Positions 1 to 7,280 of a DNA stretch of 17,559 nt are shown here, in pieces. The stretch's first letter is position 1, and every line of letters begins with the position of its first letter. The notes beneath the pieces were generated by a model. The model searched no databases, had not been told where the DNA came from, and was given only the letters and a program-made list of their open reading frames with translations. A program made the translations under genes and the position numbers. Source of the stretch: Berkiella sp964502705 (GTDB lineage: Bacteria > Pseudomonadota > Gammaproteobacteria > Berkiellales > Berkiellaceae); contig CAZCXZ010000071.1 in assembly GCA_964502705.1 (NCBI GenBank), positions 1 to 17,559 on the forward strand. Reading direction: 5' to 3'.

Positions 1-111
1 GGTTTTGGGGTTTTATTGGCGCTAACAGCTACCATTTTATCGACGGTACTTTCCTCAAAAATGCGAACCATGGTGCTGAATAGATTGGGTTGGACAAACG
101 GTCGCACTTAA
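1..111 (+). CDS. C-terminal end of a membrane protein (partial)
   Basis: The first forward frame is open from the window edge to a TAA at 109-111 and gives 36 residues. The first half is hydrophobic (GFGVLLALTATILSTVL) and looks like a final membrane helix. A short positively charged tail follows (SSKMRTMVLNRLGWTNGRT), as expected for a cytoplasmic end. The stop lies 25 bases before the next gene, on the same strand, so it is probably the preceding gene of the same operon. The window holds no other candidate for a Wzx flippase, so this could be its C-terminus, but an acyltransferase or another integral membrane protein is equally possible. The fragment is too short to assign a family. Confidence 0.5.
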   Translation, partial: GFGVLLALTATILSTVLSSKMRTMVLNRLGWTNGRT

Positions 112-136
112 ATACGATTGCTATAACGAAGAATTT

Positions 137-985
137 ATGATCAAGAGAACCATTAACTATTTACTCGACATGCGGGACAGGCAGCGCATAGCCATTGGCT
201 TGAGCAAGGGTGCTGCCATGATGGGGGCGCGGAATATAGATCTGACCCGGCCTGCGACTTGGGAGTTCTCGGGATTTAGCCAGAATGGTGAAGATGGCAT
301 TCTTGATGTCCTCCGTAAGCAGTTGCGCCAGAGTAACCGTTACTTCGTCGAGATCGGTGCCGCGGACGGCATCGAAAACAATACGGGGTGGTTGCTGATC
401 GCTGAAAAATACAGTGGATTGCTGATTGAGGGCAGTGCGCATCTGGTGGAACGCGCTAGAAGAACAGTTATCGGTTACAGCATTGGTGCTGAAATTCGTG
501 AGATGTTTGTTACTGTGGAGAGCGTGCGGGATATCAAGGCGCTGGCATTTCACCATGATCCAGATGTGTTTTCACTCGATATTGACGGAAATGACTACTA
601 CATTGCGAAAGCCATTTTCGACAATGGTTTCAGGCCGAAAATATTTGTAGTTGAGTACAATTCGGTTTATGGTCCGGAGCGTAGCGAGACGATTGAGTAT
701 CAGGCTGATTTCGTGTTCACGGAAGCCCATCCCAGTCATCTTTATTATGGCGTTTCCATTTCCGGCTGGAAAAAATTCTTTCACTCCCACGGCTATCGGT
801 TTATTGCCGTTGACCAAAATGGCGTGAACGGGTTTTTTGTTGACCCCGAATTTTTCGCCCAGGAATTTCTGGAGGGAATTTCGGGCCTTCAATTTGCAGA
901 AAACAAGTCGCAATTGAAAAAATTCAGGAAACCTAGCGCAGAGCAGTTTCCCATGATTGCCGATCAGAAGTTTGTTTCCATCTGA
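137..985 (+). CDS. FkbM-like SAM-dependent methyltransferase family protein
   Basis: A 282-residue soluble protein. Around residues 47-84 it has the pattern FSQNGEDGILDVL followed by YFVEIGAADGIENNT. This matches the motif-I region of a divergent FkbM-like group in which the glycine-rich SAM loop is written VEIGAADG. Residues 146-156 (SLDIDGNDYYI) take the place of the usual 'DVEG.E' element, and a VVEYN strand follows at 171-175. FkbM proteins are usually O-methyltransferases, and in polysaccharide loci they are thought to methylate sugar hydroxyls. The acceptor here cannot be deduced. The first ATG is at 137 with only a weak purine stretch (AAGAA) upstream. It is followed by a second FkbM-type gene. 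The fold is fairly certain; actual methyltransferase activity is inferred. Confidence 0.75.
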   Translation: MIKRTINYLLDMRDRQRIAIGLSKGAAMMGARNIDLTRPATWEFSGFSQNGEDGILDVLRKQLRQSNRYFVEIGAADGIENNTGWLLIAEKYSGLLIEGSAHLVERARRTVIGYSIGAEIREMFVTVESVRDIKALAFHHDPDVFSLDIDGNDYYIAKAIFDNGFRPKIFVVEYNSVYGPERSETIEYQADFVFTEAHPSHLYYGVSISGWKKFFHSHGYRFIAVDQNGVNGFFVDPEFFAQEFLEGISGLQFAENKSQLKKFRKPSAEQFPMIADQKFVSI

Positions 986-1019
986 GTACATGTACAGCTT
1001 TTGTGATTTGAGAAAACCG

Positions 1020-1919
1020 ATGAAAATCTTACCCCGCTGGTTTAAAAACATACTTAAACGTTCCGATGTGCTGCTCTCACTAAATGCGAGTGTCAGATGG
1101 AAGTTTCATCTATTCAAGGATTGGTGGGGGACAAAAGTCTGGACCAAAACCTCCGAGGTAACAACACCGCTGGGTTTTAAGCTGACTTCCGGTTTTCATC
1201 CTGCTTATGAATTGATGCGCATTGGGAAGTTTGAAGTTGAGGAAACAGCCATCATTTCAAAGTTGCTTTCCCGCGTAGACCAGTTTGTGGACATTGGGGC
1301 GAACTTGGGGTACTACACATGCTTGGCGCTACAAAGAGGGAAACCTGTGGTTGCGTTCGAGCCGCAACAGCAAAACCTCCAATGCCTGTTCCAGAACCTG
1401 ATAACCAATGGCTGGCAGGATAAGGCGGAAGTGTTTCCGCTTGCCTTGAGTGAGAAGCCTGGTCTCCTGACTTTGTATGGCGCGTCAGGGCCATCGGCGT
1501 CCCTCGTAAAAAACTGGGCCGGTTATTCGTCGCATTACAGAAAAATAGTACCTGTTTCTACCTTGGACAATGTTTTGGCAGGACGCTTCCTCGACAAGCA
1601 ACTGTTCATCAAAATGGATGTTGAAGGGGCAGAGTACCAAGTTTTAAAAGGAGCGCTGACCACTATCGCTCGTTCCATAAAACCAGTCTGGCTGCTCGAG
1701 GTATGCTTTCAGGAATTTCATCCGGATGGTACTAATCCAGATTTTCAGAGTATTTTCAATCTCTTTTTCGGCAACGGGTATAAAGTCTATACCGCAACGG
1801 AACCGCCCAGGCCAGTTTTTCCGGATGATATTCCCCGCTGGATAAAAAATAACTCCATCGATTCTGGCACCTTCAATTATGTATTTGTCGATGCCAAAGA
1901 TAATGCGTTCGGAATGTAA
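1020..1919 (+). CDS. FkbM family methyltransferase
   Basis: A soluble protein of 299 residues from the ATG at 1020. Canonical FkbM motifs are all present: FVDIGANLGYYT at 89-100 (SAM-binding motif I), VVAFEPQ at 110-116 (acidic residue for the ribose), VPVSTLDNVL at 177-186 and FIKMDVEGAEYQVLKG at 196-211. This is a better match to the family core than the preceding gene. It probably O-methylates a sugar of the repeat unit or a lipid-linked intermediate. The frame also extends upstream to an ATG at 990 and a TTG at 957, the latter overlapping the previous gene. The start at 1020 is preferred because it gives a natural basic N-terminus (MKILPRWFKNILKR), but 990, five bases after the previous stop, cannot be excluded. 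The next gene starts 3 bases after the stop. Confidence 0.85.
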   Translation: MKILPRWFKNILKRSDVLLSLNASVRWKFHLFKDWWGTKVWTKTSEVTTPLGFKLTSGFHPAYELMRIGKFEVEETAIISKLLSRVDQFVDIGANLGYYTCLALQRGKPVVAFEPQQQNLQCLFQNLITNGWQDKAEVFPLALSEKPGLLTLYGASGPSASLVKNWAGYSSHYRKIVPVSTLDNVLAGRFLDKQLFIKMDVEGAEYQVLKGALTTIARSIKPVWLLEVCFQEFHPDGTNPDFQSIFNLFFGNGYKVYTATEPPRPVFPDDIPRWIKNNSIDSGTFNYVFVDAKDNAFGM

Positions 1920-1922
1920 ACG

Positions 1923-2987
1923 ATGGGCTCTACATTAGTTCAGGCTTGTTCTATGGTCAGGCTGTCCATATGTATTGCGACATTAAATAGAGCTCGCTTT
2001 ATTGGCAAAACCCTTGACTCGATTCTGGATCAGATTCAAGATGGTGTTCAGCTTGTCATCGTTGATGGCGCTTCGTCGGACAATACGCCCGAGGTGATGG
2101 CGCAGTATTGCGCGCGCTATCCGCAAATCGTTTATCACCGCGAGGTGACCAATTCTGGCGTGGACGCCGATTACGACAAGGCAGTTGCCTACGCCACAGG
2201 GGAATACTGCTGGCTGATGACGGACGATGACCTGCTGAAGCCTGGTGCTATTCGACGGGTTTTGGCCGGGATGAAGACTAGTCCGGATCTGATCGTGGTC
2301 AATGCGGAGGTAAGGAGCGCTAATCTTTTGGTGGTCATGGAAAAGCAACGTCTTGGCTTCTCGGGGGATGTTTGTTATTCCAGGTCCCAAAAGGATCAGT
2401 TTCTCCGGGATGTTGGCTCATATCTTTCGTTCATTGGCTGCGTCGTTATCAAAAGAGAAAAATGGATGACCAGGGCGCGTTCCGTCTATTACGGATCGCT
2501 GTTCATTCATGTAGGTGTCATATTTCAAAAGCCCTCCATTGACGACGTTCTCGTCATCGGTGAGCCATTGATTGAAATTCGTTACGGCAATGCGATGTGG
2601 ACGCCGCGTGGTTTTGAAATCTGGATGTTTAAATGGCCTGAACTCATATGGTCATTTCCTGAGTATTCGGACGATGCCAAGCGGGCGGTTTGCCGCAAGC
2701 AGCCATGGCGCAGCGTCAAGGCATTGTTTCACCAGAGAGCCATGGGTTCTTATTCCATCAACGAGTTTCGCAAATTCTGGCCTGAGAGCAGGCCCAGTCT
2801 CGAAAGTCGGGTTGCCTGGCTGATAAGCCGGTTTCCGGCTTCTGTCGCCAACTTCATCATGGTTTTCTATTTTTCCCTGAGGGCCAAAACCTCGGGAATG
2901 GCTCTATACGACCTGCTCCACAGTCGGCACGCCACAGCAGCGAGTTTCAAGCTGGCTGAGGCTTTTGGTGTGAAGCCCTTGTTCTGA
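1923..2987 (+). CDS. Family 2 glycosyltransferase
   Basis: A 354-residue GT-A-fold enzyme. Residues 12-22 (VRLSICIATLN) are the first Rossmann strand. IVDGASSDNT (46-55) is the nucleotide-sugar binding signature, and the LMTDDD triplet at 98-103 is the metal-binding DxD. The overall pattern (RARFIGKTLDSIL, then CWLMTDDDLLKPGAI) resembles abequosyltransferase/RfbV-like GT2 enzymes, which transfer deoxysugars in O-antigen synthesis. That resemblance is recalled and the donor is unproven. There is no membrane segment of the dolichyl-phosphate type, so it is probably cytoplasmic and associated with the inner membrane through the lipid-linked acceptor. An internal Met at 1953 is an alternative start. 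The stop overlaps the next start as TGATG, indicating translational coupling with the deoxysugar dehydratase. Confidence 0.88.
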   Translation: MGSTLVQACSMVRLSICIATLNRARFIGKTLDSILDQIQDGVQLVIVDGASSDNTPEVMAQYCARYPQIVYHREVTNSGVDADYDKAVAYATGEYCWLMTDDDLLKPGAIRRVLAGMKTSPDLIVVNAEVRSANLLVVMEKQRLGFSGDVCYSRSQKDQFLRDVGSYLSFIGCVVIKREKWMTRARSVYYGSLFIHVGVIFQKPSIDDVLVIGEPLIEIRYGNAMWTPRGFEIWMFKWPELIWSFPEYSDDAKRAVCRKQPWRSVKALFHQRAMGSYSINEFRKFWPESRPSLESRVAWLISRFPASVANFIMVFYFSLRAKTSGMALYDLLHSRHATAASFKLAEAFGVKPLF

Positions 2988-3994
2988 TGAAGGTCGCGTT
3001 GGTCACCGGGATAACCGGGCAGGACGGCTGTTATTTGGCCGAGTTGTTGCTCGGGAAAGCGTACCATGTAGTTGGGGCGGTGCGGGATGTAGGCGTTGCT
3101 CGTGCAAAGCTTCCGGAAGAGCTGGCGCAAAGAGTCGAGTTGGTGAAGTGGAACATGTCCAGCCAGGCTGAAATGAAGGAGGTGATCGAACGTGTCAAGC
3201 CTTCAGAGATTTACAATCTTGCAGCTTATTCGTCAGGCTCCGGCATGTATGACGACCCTGTGGGAATTGGTGACGTTAACGGATTGGCCGTGTTGCGCAT
3301 CCTTGAGGCCATACGGGAAGTCGATCCTGAAATCCGCTTATGCCAGGCTTCCAGCCGTGAAATTTTTGGCGAAGCTGTTGAAAGCCCCCAAACAGAATGC
3401 TCGAGGCAGAATCCTCGAAGCCCGTACGGCGCTGCGAAGGTTTTTGCGGATACCTCGATTCGCATCTATCGTCAGCGCTACGGCATGTTCGCAACTTCAG
3501 CCATTTTGTTTAACCATGAAAGTCCTCGTCGAGGCCTGTCGTTTGTCACCAGAAAAATTACATACGAAGCTGTGAGAATCAAATTAGGGCTTGAGACGCA
3601 ATTGTGTCTTGGCAACCTGGATGCACAGCGCGACTGGGGTTTTGCAGGAGATTATGTCCGTGCCATGTGGTTGATGTTGCAGCAATCTAGCCCAGATGAC
3701 TACGTTGTGTGCACAGGCGAAAGTCATTCGGTGCGGGAGCTCTGTGAGCACGCGTTTGGACATCTTGGACTCGATTACCGGGATTACGTCCGGGAAGATG
3801 TGGATTCTTATCGCCCGAATGAACCGATCCTGCTGGTGGGATCAGCCGCGAAGGCCAAGCGCGAGCTGGGCTGGACTCCAGAGATTGGGTTCGGGGTTCT
3901 GGTAAGCATGATGGTCGATGCGGATCTGCAACAGCTTGAGGCAAAAAACATGAATATTCAACAGGACATTAACAATGTACAAAAAGGTCAGTAA
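2987..3994 (+). CDS. gmd: GDP-mannose 4,6-dehydratase-like extended SDR (short form)
   Basis: A 335-residue extended short-chain dehydrogenase. TGITGQDG (7-14) is the Gmd-type dinucleotide loop. ASSREIFG (121-128) aligns with the ASTSELYG active-site segment, keeping the Ser/Thr and Glu (S123, E125). Y147 and K151 form the YxxxK pair. FNHESPRRG (175-183) followed by SFVTRKIT, and GNLDAQRDWG (209-218), are hallmarks of GDP-mannose 4,6-dehydratases, which make GDP-4-keto-6-deoxymannose. Two differences stand out: it is shorter than the usual roughly 370 residues, and the cofactor-phosphate loop is AVRDVG (31-36) instead of the common RR.S. It may be a subfamily with altered cofactor or substrate preference. 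The start overlaps the preceding stop (TGATG), and its 3' end overlaps the C-methyltransferase by 20 bases, so the two are probably coupled and share a pathway. Confidence 0.82.
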   Translation: MKVALVTGITGQDGCYLAELLLGKAYHVVGAVRDVGVARAKLPEELAQRVELVKWNMSSQAEMKEVIERVKPSEIYNLAAYSSGSGMYDDPVGIGDVNGLAVLRILEAIREVDPEIRLCQASSREIFGEAVESPQTECSRQNPRSPYGAAKVFADTSIRIYRQRYGMFATSAILFNHESPRRGLSFVTRKITYEAVRIKLGLETQLCLGNLDAQRDWGFAGDYVRAMWLMLQQSSPDDYVVCTGESHSVRELCEHAFGHLGLDYRDYVREDVDSYRPNEPILLVGSAAKAKRELGWTPEIGFGVLVSMMVDADLQQLEAKNMNIQQDINNVQKGQ

Positions 3995-5216
3995 GTGCAG
4001 GATCTGTGGCAACACGCAACTCGAATGCGTACTGGATCTGGGCGTGCAAATGCTCACAGGAATATTTCCCCGTGAAAAAAATGCAAAGGTGACAACCGGC
4101 CCGTTACGGTTGGTGAAGTGCGTGGGGGGGGGGGAGACTTGCGGCCTATTGCAGATGGAACATTCCTATGATCTTGCTGAAATGTATGGCGAGAATTATG
4201 GATACCGCTCAGGCCTTAACGCCAGCATGGTGGCGCACTTGCATGGCAAGGTCAAGAAAATCCTTGGGCAAGTCGAACTGCGTGCCGGTGACTTGGTTCT
4301 GGATATCGGGAGCAACGACAGCACTACATTGCAGGCTTATCCATCCGATGGGCTCTTGCTTGCAGGTATCGATCCAACGGGCATCAAGTTTCATGCCTAC
4401 TACCCCAAACATATTGATTTGATCCCCGACTTTTTTTCGGCCGCCCTGGTCAAGGAACGTTTTCCCGGGAAAAAGGCCAAAGTCGTCACTTCGTTCTCGA
4501 TGTTTTACGACCTTGAAGCTCCTATGGCTTTTATGCAGGAGGTCTATGACGTTCTGGCCGACGACGGGATCTGGGTGTTCGAGCAGAGCTACATGCCGAC
4601 AATGCTGGACACCAATTCCTATGACACGGTGTGCCACGAACATCTGGAGTTTTACGCACTGAGTCAGATCAAGTGGATGGCTGATCGGGTTGGATTCAGG
4701 ATTCTGGATGTTGAATTCAATGATGTGAACGGTGGCAGTTTTTCGATCACCGTGGCAAAAGGTTCAGGAAACGAAACCTCGGTTCCGGCAGTCCAGAAAA
4801 TTCTTGACGCTGAGCGTTCAAGAGGGCTTGACACGCTTGTGCCATTTCATTCCTTCGCTGAACGTGCCGTTCGGACAAAACGCGATTTGCTCGCGTTTCT
4901 CCAGAAGGCCCGAGTTGAAGGCAAAACGGTCGTTGCCTTGGGGGCATCCACGAAAGGAAATGTTCTTCTTCAGTACTGTAATTTGACTGAAAATGAGATT
5001 CCGTTTGTAGGGGAGGTTAATTCTGAGAAATTTGGCTGTTTTACGCCCGGGACCTGGATACCCATCATTCCCGAGGCTGAATTGCTCGCTAACAAACCGG
5101 ACTATGTCATGGTATTGCCTTGGCATTTCAAAAAATTCTTTGTTACCAACAAGATATTTTCGGGCATGAACCTTTTGTTCCCGTTGCCTGAAGTTGAGCT
5201 GGTCAGGGTTGGCTAG
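3975..5216 (+). CDS. NDP-sugar C-methyltransferase (TylCIII/TcaB9 type)
   Basis: A 413-residue, three-domain enzyme. The N-terminal zinc-binding domain (Methyltransf_13 type) has CRIC at 8-11 and C49/C56 as likely ligands. The central SAM domain has VLDIGSND at 108-115. The active-site loop EQSYMP (203-208) with HEHLEFYAL (221-229) is typical of ketosugar C-methyltransferases, and a C-terminal Methyltransf_14-like domain has VVALGASTKGNVLLQYC. Family members add a methyl group to C3 of an NDP-4-keto-6-deoxysugar. Because it overlaps the Gmd-like gene by 20 bases, the substrate is probably the GDP-4-keto-6-deoxyhexose. The result would be a 3-C-methyl branched sugar (virenose-like logic); the final 4-ketoreductase is not identified. 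An 11-base G run at 4124-4134 encodes part of V50-E54, between two of the cysteines. Confidence 0.9.
   Translation: MYKKVSKCRICGNTQLECVLDLGVQMLTGIFPREKNAKVTTGPLRLVKCVGGGETCGLLQMEHSYDLAEMYGENYGYRSGLNASMVAHLHGKVKKILGQVELRAGDLVLDIGSNDSTTLQAYPSDGLLLAGIDPTGIKFHAYYPKHIDLIPDFFSAALVKERFPGKKAKVVTSFSMFYDLEAPMAFMQEVYDVLADDGIWVFEQSYMPTMLDTNSYDTVCHEHLEFYALSQIKWMADRVGFRILDVEFNDVNGGSFSITVAKGSGNETSVPAVQKILDAERSRGLDTLVPFHSFAERAVRTKRDLLAFLQKARVEGKTVVALGASTKGNVLLQYCNLTENEIPFVGEVNSEKFGCFTPGTWIPIIPEAELLANKPDYVMVLPWHFKKFFVTNKIFSGMNLLFPLPEVELVRVG
4124..4134 (+). repeat. Homopolymeric G11 tract inside the C-methyltransferase gene
   Basis: Eleven consecutive G residues lie in-frame within the zinc-binding domain, between C49 and C56. 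In the length shown the gene is intact (ON). By direct reading, gain of one G leads to a TGA at 4169-4171, about 12 codons on. Loss of one G leads to a stop at 4420-4422. Either change removes the SAM and C-terminal domains. Poly-G tracts of this length are known contingency loci in surface-polysaccharide genes of other bacteria; whether this one varies is inference. Confidence 0.85.
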
Positions 5217-5306
5217 ATTGAGTGGAAGTCTGCTGTATTTGCGGTACACGATCGGCTCACTTTTAAAAACTTTTCGTCCAATCGGACAAGAACCGCGTAT
5301 AAAACC

Positions 5307-7280
5307 ATGCTTTTTCATCACCGTGCTCTAACGGGCTCTTATTACCCGCTCAAGTTGGCTCAGGATATTGGGCGGCATTTGGGAGTGATGTCTCCCAATG
5401 CCCTACGAGTACTTCTGTATCACGACATTGCGCCTAAAGATCAGGCAAGATTTGCCGACCAGTTACGCTGGCTTGCACGCACTTGGACATTTATTTCTCC
5501 TGAGCGTTTTGCGGCAATGGTGTCAGGTAGTGAGCCTGTGCAGGGTCGCAATTTGCTGCTGACTTTTGATGATGGTTTTGCTTCAAATCGTGTAATCGCC
5601 GAGGAAATTTTAAACCCATTGGGCATACGTGCATTGTTTTTTGTTATATCAGACTTTGTGGGTATAGCCGAACGAAAAGAATCCAGGGAATTTATTACCA
5701 AGAATATTTATTTAGGTCGAAATCCTGATGAGCTCCCGGCGCATTGGCACAACATGGGCTGGGCTGACCTTGAAGCGCTACTTGAGCAGGGACACTGTTT
5801 GGGTAGTCATACGCGGACCCACGCCTCCCTTGTGAAGCTGGAGGAGCTTGATCTCGAGAGAGAAATTACCTCAAGTGCTGACAACATGGCGTATCGCCTA
5901 GGTGTGCCGATAGAACACTTTGCCTATACCTTTGGGGATATCGGTAGCTTCAGCCAAAAAGCGATGGAAATTGCTCGTAAAAGATATCGATTTGTTTATT
6001 CTGGATTAAGAGGAGACAACTGCAGTGGGGCCTCTAACTTCGCTATTCGGCGTGATGCCGCCGCCTTGCAGGACTCCGCAGATAACTACTCAGTTTTTCC
6101 CAATCAGCTTTTGGGTGCCTTCCTTGAAGGTGCTGCAGACAGGCATTACGCTCTATCCTGCAAGACGCTCGATCGATGGGCCAAGTCTGCTGACGTTATT
6201 GGGCAGAAAAAAAAGGCGCGTGTCATCGCTTTTTACCTGCCGCAGTTCCACCCGATTCCGGAAAATGACTCGTGGTGGGGCACGGGCTTTACCGAATGGA
6301 CCAACGTTACCAAGGCACGTCCTCTATTCAAAGGGCATGAGCAACCGCATCTCCCCAAAGATCTCGGCTTTTACGATTTAAGGTTACCGGAAACCCGGGC
6401 AGCGCAGGCACATTTGGCCTCGACTTACGGGATCGAGGGATTTTGTTATTGGCACTATTGGTTTGCCGGTCGCCGCTTGTTGGAGAGACCATTTGAGGAG
6501 GTTCTCTCATCGGGCGAACCGGATTTTCCATTCTGTCTGGGATGGGCGAATGAAACATGGACCGGAGTATGGAATGGCGAGCCAAATCGGATTCTGATCG
6601 AGCAGACGTATCCCGGTGAAGCAGATGATCGAGCTCATTTCGCGTATCTGATGAAGGCGTTCAGGGATCATCGCTATATAACTGTAGATGGGAAACCCCT
6701 GCTTGTCATCTATAAGCCATTGATTATGCGTGACGCCAAGAAAAGGTTTGATTTTTGGCGTCAATTGGCACTCGAAGAGGGGTTGAAGGGTTTGTACATA
6801 ATTGGTACAAATATGTTGGACTTCGATGATGCCGGTAAATTGGGGCTGGATGGTGCAATGATTTCGACGTTAGGTGTGGTGTCTTCTGATAGTCAGTTAA
6901 TAAACAAAACTCAAAGAATATTTTGGGGAATTAGGCGGCGCCTTTCGCTTGGCGGGCCGCGTGTAATTGAATATAGCGAGGCAATTAAACACCTCGTGCC
7001 TGATTTGGGGCAGTTTAAATTTAATGCGTACCCCACGGTGTTTCCCAATTGGGACCACACAGCCCGTATGGGTAGAAAGGGGGTTGTGCTCTCCAATTCC
7101 ACCCCTGAGTTATTTGAGGGTCACGTGCGAGATGCTGTTGATGCCGTGAGTAATCGAGAGGATGAGCACAAAATCGTGTTCCTCAAATCATGGAATGAAT
7201 GGGCAGAAGGAAACTATATGGAGCCCGATACCAAATGGGGGCATTCGTATTTGGCAGCACTTGGCCGGGCCATTAAATGA
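5307..7280 (+). CDS. Polysaccharide deacetylase fused to WbsX/GH99-like domain
   Basis: A 657-residue two-domain protein. The N-terminal part (about 33-290) is a NodB-type carbohydrate esterase 4 domain: LLYHDI (36-41), TFDDGF (86-91, catalytic and metal Asp), SHTRTH (167-172, metal His pair) and FAYTFG (205-210). The C-terminal part (about 304-657) is a WbsX / GH99-like domain: IAFYLPQFHPIPEN (307-320), WWGTGFTEWTNV (323-334), GFCYWHYWFAG (378-388), WANETWTG (413-420) and a terminal WNEWAEGNYMEPD. WbsX domains are found in O-antigen loci and are annotated as glycosyltransferases or endo-mannosidase-like enzymes; the true reaction is uncertain. No signal peptide is seen, so a cytoplasmic role on the lipid-linked repeat is possible. 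The upstream 90-base gap shows no clear promoter. The 3' end overlaps the next gene (ATGA). Confidence 0.88.
   Translation: MLFHHRALTGSYYPLKLAQDIGRHLGVMSPNALRVLLYHDIAPKDQARFADQLRWLARTWTFISPERFAAMVSGSEPVQGRNLLLTFDDGFASNRVIAEEILNPLGIRALFFVISDFVGIAERKESREFITKNIYLGRNPDELPAHWHNMGWADLEALLEQGHCLGSHTRTHASLVKLEELDLEREITSSADNMAYRLGVPIEHFAYTFGDIGSFSQKAMEIARKRYRFVYSGLRGDNCSGASNFAIRRDAAALQDSADNYSVFPNQLLGAFLEGAADRHYALSCKTLDRWAKSADVIGQKKKARVIAFYLPQFHPIPENDSWWGTGFTEWTNVTKARPLFKGHEQPHLPKDLGFYDLRLPETRAAQAHLASTYGIEGFCYWHYWFAGRRLLERPFEEVLSSGEPDFPFCLGWANETWTGVWNGEPNRILIEQTYPGEADDRAHFAYLMKAFRDHRYITVDGKPLLVIYKPLIMRDAKKRFDFWRQLALEEGLKGLYIIGTNMLDFDDAGKLGLDGAMISTLGVVSSDSQLINKTQRIFWGIRRRLSLGGPRVIEYSEAIKHLVPDLGQFKFNAYPTVFPNWDHTARMGRKGVVLSNSTPELFEGHVRDAVDAVSNREDEHKIVFLKSWNEWAEGNYMEPDTKWGHSYLAALGRAIK
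6207..6214 (+). repeat. A8 run with A-AAA-AAG heptamer at the domain junction
   Basis: Eight adenines followed by G encode K301-K303, at the linker between the deacetylase and WbsX domains. In the reading frame the last codons are AAA AAG preceded by A, the same slippery heptamer used for -1 frameshifting in dnaX. A -1 shift would end at a TGA at 6266-6268, giving a deacetylase-only product of about 320 residues. No obvious upstream Shine-Dalgarno stimulator or strong downstream stem was found, so the functional claim is weak. Confidence 0.4.

Noticed and set aside
572..1051. Long antisense open frames, for example opposite the first methyltransferase gene and opposite 13484-14044 and 16589-17209
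   Set aside because: They lie opposite genes with clear family motifs, their translations show no recognisable domain, and they are explained by codon bias of the sense genes.
3975..5216. Reading the G11 tract as a frameshift that breaks the C-methyltransferase
   Set aside because: The frame is continuous through the tract at the length shown, and the family motifs on both sides are in the same frame, so the gene is intact as given.
5217..5306. Gap before the deacetylase fusion as a promoter or terminator region
   Set aside because: Only a 4-bp GTCC/GGAC inverted repeat and no paired -35/-10 boxes are visible, so it is left as plain intergenic sequence.
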